A stretch of 64,000 nucleotides of DNA from an uncultured Clostridia bacterium (GTDB lineage: Bacteria; Bacillota; Clostridia; Christensenellales; Borkfalkiaceae): contig CANQOT010000005.1 in assembly GCA_947625555.1 (NCBI GenBank), positions 1-64,000 of the forward strand, read 5' to 3'. The notes beneath the pieces are model-generated. The model ran no database searches. It saw only the letters and a program-made list of their open reading frames with translations, and was not told where the DNA came from. A program made the position numbers and the translations under genes. How positions within the stretch are numbered: the stretch's first letter is position 1; each line of letters opens with the position of its first letter. This document shows positions 36,042 through 43,660 of this stretch, piece by piece.

Positions 36042-36848
36042 TTATAAATTTTTTTGAGAGACAAACACCGTGCCGTCCAGATAGGCGAGAGCGCCGCCGC
36101 AAAAAAGCTCCAACTCCTTTGCGACGAGCCGCTGCCGCGTCGCGTGCACTGCGGCATTCTTCCCGTGGTCGCCGTACTTTTCGTCGCCGACGACGGGGCG
36201 GCCGAGAAAGGCGAGGTGCGCGCGGATCTGGTGCGTCCTGCCCGTATGCAGGGTGATTTTGAGGAGGCTCGTATCGCCGCGCTCCTCTAAAACTTCGTAC
36301 TCGGTGACGATCTTCTCCCCTCTGCCCGCGCGCTTCACGCGGACGGTCGCCTTCTCTTCGTCCTTTTCGAGGACGGCTTCGAGCACATCGCGGCGCTTGG
36401 GCATCCTTCCGAACACGAGGGCGAGATAGCGTTTCTCGACGCGGCGATCGCGGAAGGCGGAAAGAAGCGCCTCCTCCGCAGTCCTGTTTTTGGCGAAGAT
36501 CAAAAGTCCCTCCGTGTTGCGGTCGAGGCGGTGGATGAAGTAGGTCTCGCCGCGCTCCGCAAGGGTGTGAAAGACGGCCTCGGAATTTACCCCGCTCTCC
36601 TTGTCGGCGACGATGACGTTTTCATCCTCATATAGAATTGTAAACGCGCGCGTGGCCTCCTCGGCGGGGGTTAGGTAGTAGCAGACCTCATCGCCCGAGG
36701 ACAGCGCGACGTTTTCGCCCACCTTTTTGCCGTTGACGCGCACGTCCTTGCGCTTTAAGAGGGCGCGCAGGTGCATCGACGCCTGTGCGCACACCGCGTC
36801 GGTGAAATCTTTGAGCGAGCTTTTTTCCTGTACGAGATACTTTTTCAC
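36042..36848 (-). CDS. RluA-family pseudouridine synthase with S4 domain
   Basis: A 268-residue RluC/RluD-type enzyme. Residues 1-60 form an S4 RNA-binding domain (LLKRKDVRVNGKKVGENV); the catalytic Asp is in HRLDRNTEGLLIFAKN; KITLHTGRTHQIRAHLA and GDEKYG complete the family blocks. A GTG start (KKYLVQEKSSLKDF follows) is chosen because the S4 domain begins there and GGAAAG precedes it. This start lies 161 bp inside the feoB-like gene, in another frame. Which rRNA uridine is modified cannot be told. Confidence 0.88.
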   Translation of the reverse strand: MKKYLVQEKSSLKDFTDAVCAQASMHLRALLKRKDVRVNGKKVGENVALSSGDEVCYYLTPAEEATRAFTILYEDENVIVADKESGVNSEAVFHTLAERGETYFIHRLDRNTEGLLIFAKNRTAEEALLSAFRDRRVEKRYLALVFGRMPKRRDVLEAVLEKDEEKATVRVKRAGRGEKIVTEYEVLEERGDTSLLKITLHTGRTHQIRAHLAFLGRPVVGDEKYGDHGKNAAVHATRQRLVAKELELFCGGALAYLDGTVFVSQKNL

Positions 36849-38568
36849 GATTCTTTCCGAGGAGGAAGATGCCGAGGAGCGGGGCCATGACGAGGGCGAC
36901 GTAGACCGCTCCGCCGACGAGGCAGAAGTAGACGGCATAGCAGAGGAGCAGGGCGGAGACCGTCTGTACGGCGGCATAGAGGAGAGCGCGGCCCTTCCCC
37001 ACTTCCCGCGCCGTTGCGGCGATCGCCGAGACGCAGGGCGAACAGGTGAGGATGAACACGGCGAACGCAAACGCGCTCGCGCCCGAATAGGGGAACGTGC
37101 CGTAGAGCATGGCGATGGCGCCCGCGACGTTCTCCTTCGCGATGAGCCCCGAAAGGGCGGCATAGGCGATGCGCCAATCCCCCATCCCCACGGGTGCGAA
37201 CAGCCATTTGAGGCCCCCGCAGACGGTAGCGAGCATGCTCTCCTCCGCACCGCACAGCCTGAAAGAGAAGTCGAAGGAGGAAAGGAACCACGAGAGAAGG
37301 AAGAAGGCGAGGATGACCGTCGCCACCTTCATTATAAACTGTTTGATCTGAAAGAGCAAGGATTTTATGACGAAAAGCGGCCGCGGGAGTTGGAGCGGGG
37401 CGAGCTCGGCCACAAAGGGCGGCGACTTTTTTTTGAAGAAGAGGGCGACGAGGCAGGAGATGGCGACGCCGAGGACGTACAAGACGACGACTGCGGCGAA
37501 CGGGTTTGCGAAAAAGGAGGCGGAGAGCGCCAAAAAGACGGGTAATTTCGCACTGCATGCGATGTAGGGAAGGCACAGAATGACCCGCCTCTGCATGGCC
37601 TTATCGTCGAGGCCGCGCGTCGTGGTGACGGCCGCCGCCGTGCACCCGAAGCCCATGAGCAGCGAAAATACTGCCCTTCCCGAAAGGCCGATCTTGGAGA
37701 AGGCGCCGTCGGTGAGGATGGCGAGGCGCGAGAGGAGACCGCTCTCCTCCAACAGGATCAAAAAGAGGTGCAAAAGGGCGATCTGCGGCAGAAAGCAGAG
37801 GACGCTCCCGAGGCTTTTCAAAATGCCGTCCTTTACAAGGCTTCGCACGATCCCGGAGGGGATACCCTCGGACATGCCCCCCAGATAATCGTTGAAGAGC
37901 CATTCGATGCCCTCCTTCATTTGATCGCCTATAAGCCCCTTGGCGAAGGTCAGAAAGAAGGCGAGAAGGAGGAGGCCCATAAAGAGCGGAATGCCGATAA
38001 AGCCGTTCAAAAGAAACCTATCCGCGCGCAAAAGACCCTCCCGCGCAGGACGGATGAGGGCGGAAATATCGACGGCCGGCACCTCAACGGGCCTCTGGCC
38101 GAGAACGCCCGAAAGGCTCTGCGCGATCGTCTTTTCCCCGGCGAACAGGACGGGGATCCCGAGGGCTGCGGCGAGGGCGGGCGCATCGGCCTTCCCCCCC
38201 TCGCGTTCGAACCGCTCGTTCTTCGTGAGGACGAGGGCGCAGCGCCTTCCCCCGCGGGAGAGCGCGGAAATGAGGGGCAGGGTGCGCTCAATGCGGCCGC
38301 ATTCGGCGACAAAGACGAGGGCGGCGCTCCTATGTTCTTCGATATAGCGCAGGGCGAATTTCTCTTCGAGGCTGTTGCCCGCCGCCGTATAAATGCCCGG
38401 GAGATCGACGAGGACGACCTTATTTCCGCCGAGGACGGTCTCCTTTTCGAGGGCGTCCACCGTGACGCCGTGATAGTTCCCCACATGCGCATGTGCGCGC
38501 GCGAGGCGGTTGAAAAGGGTGCTCTTGCCCGCATTGGGATTGCCGACAAGGAGCATCATATCCGCCAT
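36688..38568 (-). CDS. Second, divergent FeoB-type transporter
   Basis: A 626-residue FeoB relative. P-loop GNPNAGKST and DLPGIY are intact, but the guanine-recognition motif reads TKNE where the first FeoB has NMMD. Gate segments GFGCTAAAVTTTRGL and CSAKLPVFLAL replace those of FeoB1. The helical domain after the G domain is short. The last 50 residues are a Lys/Arg-rich tail encoded over the start of the pseudouridine synthase gene; a lost stop or a frameshift could explain it. Metal specificity may differ from Fe(II). Overlaps its feoA by 13 bp. Confidence 0.88.
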   Translation of the reverse strand: MADMMLLVGNPNAGKSTLFNRLARAHAHVGNYHGVTVDALEKETVLGGNKVVLVDLPGIYTAAGNSLEEKFALRYIEEHRSAALVFVAECGRIERTLPLISALSRGGRRCALVLTKNERFEREGGKADAPALAAALGIPVLFAGEKTIAQSLSGVLGQRPVEVPAVDISALIRPAREGLLRADRFLLNGFIGIPLFMGLLLLAFFLTFAKGLIGDQMKEGIEWLFNDYLGGMSEGIPSGIVRSLVKDGILKSLGSVLCFLPQIALLHLFLILLEESGLLSRLAILTDGAFSKIGLSGRAVFSLLMGFGCTAAAVTTTRGLDDKAMQRRVILCLPYIACSAKLPVFLALSASFFANPFAAVVVLYVLGVAISCLVALFFKKKSPPFVAELAPLQLPRPLFVIKSLLFQIKQFIMKVATVILAFFLLSWFLSSFDFSFRLCGAEESMLATVCGGLKWLFAPVGMGDWRIAYAALSGLIAKENVAGAIAMLYGTFPYSGASAFAFAVFILTCSPCVSAIAATAREVGKGRALLYAAVQTVSALLLCYAVYFCLVGGAVYVALVMAPLLGIFLLGKNREKVSRTGKKLAQRFHRRGVRTGVDAPARPLKAQGRARQRQKGGRKRRAVLGR

Positions 38569-38786
38569 ACGCGCACCCCCAAAGCGAGCTCCTTTTCCAT
38601 GGCGATGCGGCTGCTTCCCGCCTGTACGAGGTAGGTATGCCCGAGGAGCGACCTCTTCAAAAGGACGAGTTTTGCCCCGTTATAGATCCCGAGAGCGATG
38701 AGGCGGTCGCGTAGGTCGCCTTCGATCTCCACTTTCAGGACGACGGCGCGCTCGCCCTTTTTCAGATCGGAAATGTTCATATCCAT
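38556..38786 (-). CDS. FeoA-like protein paired with the second FeoB
   Basis: A 76-residue FeoA-type protein (DRLIALGIYNGAKLVLL core, C-terminal IAMEKELALGVRV). It directly precedes the divergent feoB and should assist it. Its ATG follows immediately after a terminator-like hairpin with a six-T run and shows no ribosome binding site; M3 is an alternative start but has none either. Confidence 0.85.
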   Translation of the reverse strand: MDMNISDLKKGERAVVLKVEIEGDLRDRLIALGIYNGAKLVLLKRSLLGHTYLVQAGSSRIAMEKELALGVRVWRI

Positions 38787-38791
38787 AAAAA

Positions 38792-38826
38792 ATGCGGACC
38801 CGCCGCAAATTATGCGCGGATCCGCA
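38792..38826 (-). terminator. Terminator between the DUF378 gene and the second feoA
   Basis: TGCGGA and TCCGCA close a stem with an inner GCGC pairing and are followed on the minus strand by TTTTTT. It ends the DUF378 transcript but sits within 6 bp of the next start codon, so it could instead act as a conditional attenuator for feoA-feoB. Confidence 0.7.
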
Positions 38827-38844
38827 CGGATAGAACGCCGAACC

Positions 38845-39084
38845 TTACTTCGTCTCGCGAACGGTACGGTTGCCGCGGAGCTTCAAAGCGCCGTTCGTGA
38901 TGATGGGCGAGATGATGAGCCAGATCGCCGCGAGCGCGATGAGCGAGTAGATGATGATCGAACCGACCGCGCGCGGGCCCATGAAGATCGCCGAGACAAG
39001 GTTGAAGTTGAAGATGCCGAACATTCCCCAGTTGAGCGCCCCGAGGAGCACGAGGATGTAGGCGATAAGATTGGCAATGACCAT
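38845..39084 (-). CDS. DUF378 (YuzA-like) small membrane protein
   Basis: A 79-residue protein with two membrane helices (IANLIAYILVLLGALNWGMF and a second near 40-60) and a short basic tail. The LVLLGALNWG motif is characteristic of DUF378. Function unknown. The ATG has AGGAGGA at good spacing, which rules out the longer frame. Confidence 0.85.
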   Translation of the reverse strand: MVIANLIAYILVLLGALNWGMFGIFNFNLVSAIFMGPRAVGSIIIYSLIALAAIWLIISPIITNGALKLRGNRTVRETK

Positions 39085-39147
39085 TGTTTTTCCTCCTGCC
39101 TTCATCTTGTGCAAGCGCGAAAATGTTATGCACCGCATGCAAAGACG

Positions 39148-39172
39148 GCGCCGCAAATGCGGCGCCGCCTTC
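39148..39172 (-). terminator. Weak terminator hairpin after the surface protein gene
   Basis: GGCGCCGCA and TGCGGCGCC form a perfect stem; only TCTTT follows on the minus strand. Confidence 0.5.
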
Positions 39173-39202
39173 GATATTTTATCAGGAGGTTTAATGACCG
39201 AA

Positions 39203-41848
39203 TTATCTGCTTTCCTTCTTATCCGACCTCTTTTTCGCACCTTTGAGCGAGGCGAGGTCAACTTCTTTGAGGTTCTTCTCGTTGGGCTTGATGACGAGGA
39301 GAAGGATGATCGCGATGAGCAGGACGGCCGAGATCGCGAAGAGGATGATCGCCGTCGTGTTGTTCTTGATCCAGTTGGACGAACCGTAGAGGATATCCGA
39401 TTCGTTCGTGACCTCGATGACCTTGTAGGCATGGGCGGTGAGACCGGGATAGGTGCCGTCGATGACTTCGATCTCGACGACATAGAGGCCCGTCGCCTGC
39501 GGCGTGAAGCTCAACGAGGATTCGGGATCCCATTCGTAGGCGTTATCGGTATCGTCCCACTTGGCATCCTTTTCCTTGACGCTCGGGTCGTAGACCCTGA
39601 TCTCTTCCATGCGGCTCGTGAGGTCGCTGAACTTCACTTCGCCGACGGTATTATCCTTGTTAGCCTCGTCGAAGAGGTCGTTGCCGTCCTTCTTCGCGGT
39701 GAGCTCGTCGAAGAGGTCGACGAGTTCCTCGACGCCGTACTCCTTCTGCTCGGCCTCCGCGGGGGCGAAGGAATAGAGCTTGTATTCCGCATCGTAGCCC
39801 TCGAGGGCGATGATGTCGAAGCTCGAAATGGAATAGTTCTGCTTGTTGTAAGCCGTGGTCTGGCTGCCGGGTTCCTTGATCTCGGGGCCCGTATAGCCGA
39901 TATCGAAGGTAAATTCGGGAATGCCGCCGATCTCGAAGATGTTGGAAGCCGTCACGGTGACGAGTTCCCCGTCCTCATTGTAGTACTTCATCGCATTGCC
40001 TGCGGCATCCTGCGCGATCACGCGGAAGGTATAGGGGCCAACTTGGTCCACTTCGAAGCGGAGATTGTTGTAGCGCAGCGAGGTCGCCGACGAAGGCGTG
40101 GAGCCCGCCGCAGCGCGCGGTTTGAGGTAGTAGATGTTGAAGCGAAGGTTGCGGTAGTCGGCATAGTCGCTTTCGATGAGCGTGCGGAGGGAGGGAAGGT
40201 AGAAATACGACCCGTCGCCCGCGCTCACGTTCTCGGCGGCCTCGGCTACGCGATCCTGATAGACGTCGAGAGCGTCGAGGTCCTGATCGTTTTTCGTGCC
40301 CGACCAATCGGAGGTGTTCGTCTTGCTTGAATCGTCGGGAGTAAGTCCGACAAAGTGCGGTCCCTTGACTTCGCGGTCGACCACGATGTAATCGAAGTAG
40401 TTCCCCTCTTCCACGGCGGTATATTCGGAGACCTTCTTGGTGCACGCTTCCCTCTTTTCGGTGCCGTCCTCGTTCTCGGTGGTGACGGTGCCCGTGCACG
40501 TCGCATCCTGCGAGAGCTTTTCGTAATCGGCTACGGTGTAGTAAGCGCCGTCCTCTTTATAGTGGCTGCAATTGGGATCGGAACAGTTGTACCCTACGAC
40601 CTGCTGGTGCGCGGTACCGTCCGCTTCCTTGTCGCCCTTGACCTCGACGACATCTTCCTGCGCGGCATACCATGTGAGGTAGACGAAGGTATCGTTATCG
40701 TCGGTGCCGTCGTCGAGCTTGAAGCGGATGGAGACGTAGGCCTTCTCCCCCTCTTCGGCGCCGCCTTCGACGTTATCTTCCGTCGGCATAAAGAAGGTGG
40801 AACTTGCGCTCAAAGTGGAATATTCGGAATCCGTCGGTTTGAGATAGTACTGCGTTGCGGCCTCGTCGCCTTCGGCAGGCTTCTCGCGCTTCAACATGTA
40901 GTATTGACGGGTGACGGAGACCGATCTATCGCAGACGTCGATCGCCTCGTAGGTAAGGCTGAACCGCTGGCCGAGACGGAAGGAATAGATCTTCTCGTTG
41001 ATGACGAGCACGGCGGGCGCATTGTCCTCGACGGTACCGTCGGCGTTGACTTTGAAGGTCTGCCCGTTGAGCTCCTTCATGAGTAACGTCTGCGCGGCGT
41101 CCTCTTCGGCCGTCTCGGGAAGCGTCGCCTCGAACAGCATGGGAAGCTGGGGAGAGCTCGCGGCCGTAGAACGGTATTCGAGGTAGTAGCCGCCGATGTT
41201 GGTGAAGGCGCCGATCTTCTCTTCGTTGAGCAAAACGTCGAAGTTGCCGGGGACTTCGGGATCTTCGACGAACTCGAAAGCGAGGTCGTCGGCCGCGTTC
41301 GCAATGGTATGGATGGCCTCGGGGGCATCCTCGTCGTCCTCTTCAAATTCGGCGTCGCGCACGGCAACGGTGAGCTTGTCCTGCTCGCTGTCGTAGGCGA
41401 AGTGCAAAGCGTTGGTCGTCTGACCGTCCTTGGTGACGTTCTCTTCGTCGCTCTGGAAGGTGATATCGAAACTCTCGAATGCGACCGTGCCGAAGGCAAA
41501 GGTCATCGTGAAGTGGCGGGCTACGCCGGGATCGACGAGCCCCGACTCGACGACGCCCGTCTGAACGTTCTCTTTGTCCTCGACAAACCATTTGAGGGCG
41601 AGGTCGCGGCGGTATTCGACGCTGCTCCCCTTCGCGAGCGTGAACTGCACATAGGAGGTCTCCTCCTCGCCCACCTCCGCCGCCTCCACCTTGGCGCCGT
41701 TGAGCGGCTCGAAGATCTGGGACGGCGTATAGGTCGCCGCATAGGCTGCGTGCCCGCGGGGAAGGAAGGAGAGCGCAAGACCGAGCGTAAAGACACACAG
41801 CACGGCGAGCGCAAAGATTGTAAACAACCGAAGTTTTGCCTTACTCAT
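39203..41848 (-). CDS. Large membrane-anchored surface protein of unknown function
   Basis: An 881-residue protein with a signal peptide (residues 1-38, cleavage likely after AYAA) and one C-terminal membrane helix (about 828-850) before a 30-residue Lys-rich cytosolic tail; there is no LPXTG motif. The ectodomain is strongly acidic and looks like stacked beta-sandwich modules (for example VGPYTFRVIAQDAAGNAM and TGLYVVEIEVIDGTYPG), similar to Ig- or PKD-like folds. Near residues 410-465 is a Cys-containing insert (CSDPNCSH, later TCTGT and ACTKK) that could bind a metal or form disulfides. I do not recognise a family. It has its own promoter and stands alone. Confidence 0.85.
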   Translation of the reverse strand: MSKAKLRLFTIFALAVLCVFTLGLALSFLPRGHAAYAATYTPSQIFEPLNGAKVEAAEVGEEETSYVQFTLAKGSSVEYRRDLALKWFVEDKENVQTGVVESGLVDPGVARHFTMTFAFGTVAFESFDITFQSDEENVTKDGQTTNALHFAYDSEQDKLTVAVRDAEFEEDDEDAPEAIHTIANAADDLAFEFVEDPEVPGNFDVLLNEEKIGAFTNIGGYYLEYRSTAASSPQLPMLFEATLPETAEEDAAQTLLMKELNGQTFKVNADGTVEDNAPAVLVINEKIYSFRLGQRFSLTYEAIDVCDRSVSVTRQYYMLKREKPAEGDEAATQYYLKPTDSEYSTLSASSTFFMPTEDNVEGGAEEGEKAYVSIRFKLDDGTDDNDTFVYLTWYAAQEDVVEVKGDKEADGTAHQQVVGYNCSDPNCSHYKEDGAYYTVADYEKLSQDATCTGTVTTENEDGTEKREACTKKVSEYTAVEEGNYFDYIVVDREVKGPHFVGLTPDDSSKTNTSDWSGTKNDQDLDALDVYQDRVAEAAENVSAGDGSYFYLPSLRTLIESDYADYRNLRFNIYYLKPRAAAGSTPSSATSLRYNNLRFEVDQVGPYTFRVIAQDAAGNAMKYYNEDGELVTVTASNIFEIGGIPEFTFDIGYTGPEIKEPGSQTTAYNKQNYSISSFDIIALEGYDAEYKLYSFAPAEAEQKEYGVEELVDLFDELTAKKDGNDLFDEANKDNTVGEVKFSDLTSRMEEIRVYDPSVKEKDAKWDDTDNAYEWDPESSLSFTPQATGLYVVEIEVIDGTYPGLTAHAYKVIEVTNESDILYGSSNWIKNNTTAIILFAISAVLLIAIILLLVIKPNEKNLKEVDLASLKGAKKRSDKKESR

Positions 41849-41901
41849 AAACTTACTCCGAGCGGGCGTGCGCCCGCGTACATATTCAAATATCTTTTTC
41901 T

Positions 41902-41930
41902 ATTCTACACGAATTTTCGGGGCGCGTCAA
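41902..41930 (-). promoter_or_regulatory. Promoter of the surface protein gene
   Basis: TTGACG (41925-41930), 17-bp spacer, TAGAAT (41902-41907). The leader holds a small GC-rich hairpin (GCGGGCG/CGCCCGC, about 41863-41877). Confidence 0.7.
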
Positions 41931-41984
41931 GCGCAATCGCCCTTTTTCGCGAGATTTTTCAAATTCGGTCCACTTTTTTCTGCT

Positions 41985-42683
41985 TCAAATGGGGCGGACG
42001 GCGGCGTCTACGTCGAATCTGCTCCAAGGGGCTTCGCCCGCGGGCGGCGGCGCGATAAAGCGCATGCGCTCCCCCCGCACGGGGTGGGTGAAGGTGAGAG
42101 AATATGCCCAAAGGGCGAGCTTGCCCTTTTGCGCCTTCTCCCCGCCGTAGCGCACATCCCCATAGACGGGATGGGAAATGCCCGCCATCTGCACGCGGAT
42201 CTGGTGGCTCCTGCCCGTGTGCAGTTCGATATCGGCGAGGGCGAGTTCCCCCTTCGCGGCGAGGATGCGGTAGTCGAGCACGGCGAGCTTGGCCCCGTCG
42301 GTGCCCTGCGTCGAGAGATACACCGTGTTGTTGACGGTATTCTTTTTGAGATAGTTGACGAGCCTGCCGCTCTCCTCGGCGGGCGCGCCGACGAGGACGG
42401 CGAGGTACTTCTTTTCGAAGTCCCCCGTCCGCATCTGCGAAGAGAGGCGGGAGGCCGCCTTGCTCGTCTTGGCAAAGACCATCACGCCGCCCGTGGGACG
42501 GTCGAGACGATGGACGAGCCCCAAAAAGACGTTCCCCTTCTTTTGGTACTTCTCGCGCAGATATTCCTTGATAAAGTCGAGCATGTTCCCGTCGCCGCTC
42601 TCATCGGGACAGGAAGCGACGTTCTGCGGTTTGAGCACGACGATGACATGGTTGTCCTCGTAGAGGACGGTAAGTTCATTCAT
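41985..42683 (-). CDS. RluA-family pseudouridine synthase without S4 domain
   Basis: A 232-residue RNA pseudouridine synthase. Catalytic Asp in HRLDRPTGGVMVFAKT; DIELHTGRSHQIRVQMA and GDVRYGG complete the family pattern. It begins directly with the catalytic domain, as in short RluA-like enzymes. Its start overlaps the end of the methyltransferase gene by 8 bp, so two RNA-modifying enzymes are co-expressed. Confidence 0.92.
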   Translation of the reverse strand: MNELTVLYEDNHVIVVLKPQNVASCPDESGDGNMLDFIKEYLREKYQKKGNVFLGLVHRLDRPTGGVMVFAKTSKAASRLSSQMRTGDFEKKYLAVLVGAPAEESGRLVNYLKKNTVNNTVYLSTQGTDGAKLAVLDYRILAAKGELALADIELHTGRSHQIRVQMAGISHPVYGDVRYGGEKAQKGKLALWAYSLTFTHPVRGERMRFIAPPPAGEAPWSRFDVDAAVRPI

Positions 42684-43536
42684 GGATAAAGATCCCTCCT
42701 GCGCCGCACGGGAGCGGAATGCCCTCCTCCGTCGGAAGGCCGACCTCGTACGCCTCGATCTTGCCCCGCCGCCCTTTGAGGCACAGCGAGAGGATATTGG
42801 ACAGCACGGTGGGTTGCAGACCCGTCGTGTAGCTGTTGATGAGAAAGAAGAGCGGATCGTCGGAGAGGAGCTCCGCGCAGAGCGAGACGAAGGGAAAGAG
42901 CTCGGTCTCGATCTTCCACATCTCCCCGCCGGGCCCGCGGCCGTAGGAGGGCGGATCCATCACGATGGCATCGTAGCGGTTGCCCCGCCGAAGTTCGCGG
43001 AGGACGAACTTCTTGCAGTCGTCCACGATATAGCGGATGCCGCCCGCGATGCCCGAAAGGCGCGCATTTTCGCCCGCGCGCTCCACCATGCCCTTGGCGG
43101 CGTCGACATGCACGACCTCCGCGCCCGCCTTGGCGAGGGCGACCGTCGCCCCGCCCGTATAGGCGAAGAGGTTGAGCACCTTCACGGGGCGGCCCGCCCC
43201 CTTGACGAGGGAGACGGTTTTCTCCCAATTTACGGCCTGCTCGGGGAAGAGCCCCGTATGTTTGAACCCCATGGGCCTTATTTTGAAGGTGAGATCGCGA
43301 TAGGAGATGTTCCAACTTTCGGGAAGGGGCTTTTTGTATTCCCAGCTTCCCCCGCCCTTTTCGCTCCTGTGATAGACGGCGGAGAGCCCCGGATAGCCTT
43401 CGAGATCGCGCTGCGCCTTCCAGATGACCTGCGGATCGGGGCGGAGAAGAAGAAATTCCCCCCACCGCTCGAGCTTGTAACCGTCGCCCGTCGCGAGCAC
43501 GGCGAAGTCCTTCCATCCATCCGCAAGTTTCATCAT
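42676..43536 (-). CDS. Class I SAM-dependent RNA methyltransferase (RlmI/RlmK-like)
   Basis: A 286-residue methyltransferase. Motif I VLNLFAYTGGATVALAKAGA, acidic loop VVHVDAAKGMV and the catalytic-side VMDPPSYGRG match the RlmI/RlmK family of m5C/m7G 23S rRNA methylases, but the N-terminal PUA domain of RlmI is missing. The tandem ATGATG start lies about 7 bp after a perfect -10 box, with no ribosome site, so the message may be leaderless. A longer upstream frame would cross the promoter and is rejected. Confidence 0.88.
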   Translation of the reverse strand: MMKLADGWKDFAVLATGDGYKLERWGEFLLLRPDPQVIWKAQRDLEGYPGLSAVYHRSEKGGGSWEYKKPLPESWNISYRDLTFKIRPMGFKHTGLFPEQAVNWEKTVSLVKGAGRPVKVLNLFAYTGGATVALAKAGAEVVHVDAAKGMVERAGENARLSGIAGGIRYIVDDCKKFVLRELRRGNRYDAIVMDPPSYGRGPGGEMWKIETELFPFVSLCAELLSDDPLFFLINSYTTGLQPTVLSNILSLCLKGRRGKIEAYEVGLPTEEGIPLPCGAGGIFIHE

Positions 43537-43538
43537 GT

Positions 43539-43556
43539 GTTCTATTATAATAGAAC
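43539..43556 (-). promoter_or_regulatory. 18-bp perfect palindrome over the methyltransferase -10 box
   Basis: GTTCTATTATAATAGAAC is fully self-complementary and contains the TATAAT. It ends 3 bp before the ATG. Could be an operator; the palindrome arises partly from the -10 box itself. Confidence 0.6.
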
Positions 43557-43572
43557 GCGCGCGCTTTGTAAA
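43544..43572 (-). promoter_or_regulatory. Methyltransferase operon promoter, leaderless geometry
   Basis: TTTACA (43567-43572), 17-bp spacer, TATAAT (43544-43549), 7 bp before the first ATG. Confidence 0.75.
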
Positions 43573-43613
43573 GCAAAACGCGCGCCCGACGGAAAAATTT
43601 TCCCGTAGGATAG

Positions 43614-43641
43614 AAAACGCCCGCCGCAATGCGGCGGGCGG
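43614..43641 (-). terminator. Terminator of the GH51-like gene
   Basis: CGCCCGCCGCA and TGCGGCGGGCG arms, then TTTT on the minus strand. Confidence 0.75.
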
Positions 43642-43660
43642 AACAAGCCTATGTGTACGT

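Noticed and set aside
43539..43556. LexA/SOS box at the methyltransferase promoter
   Set aside because: The Firmicute SOS box has GAAC on the left and GTTC on the right; here the order is inverted and the spacing differs.
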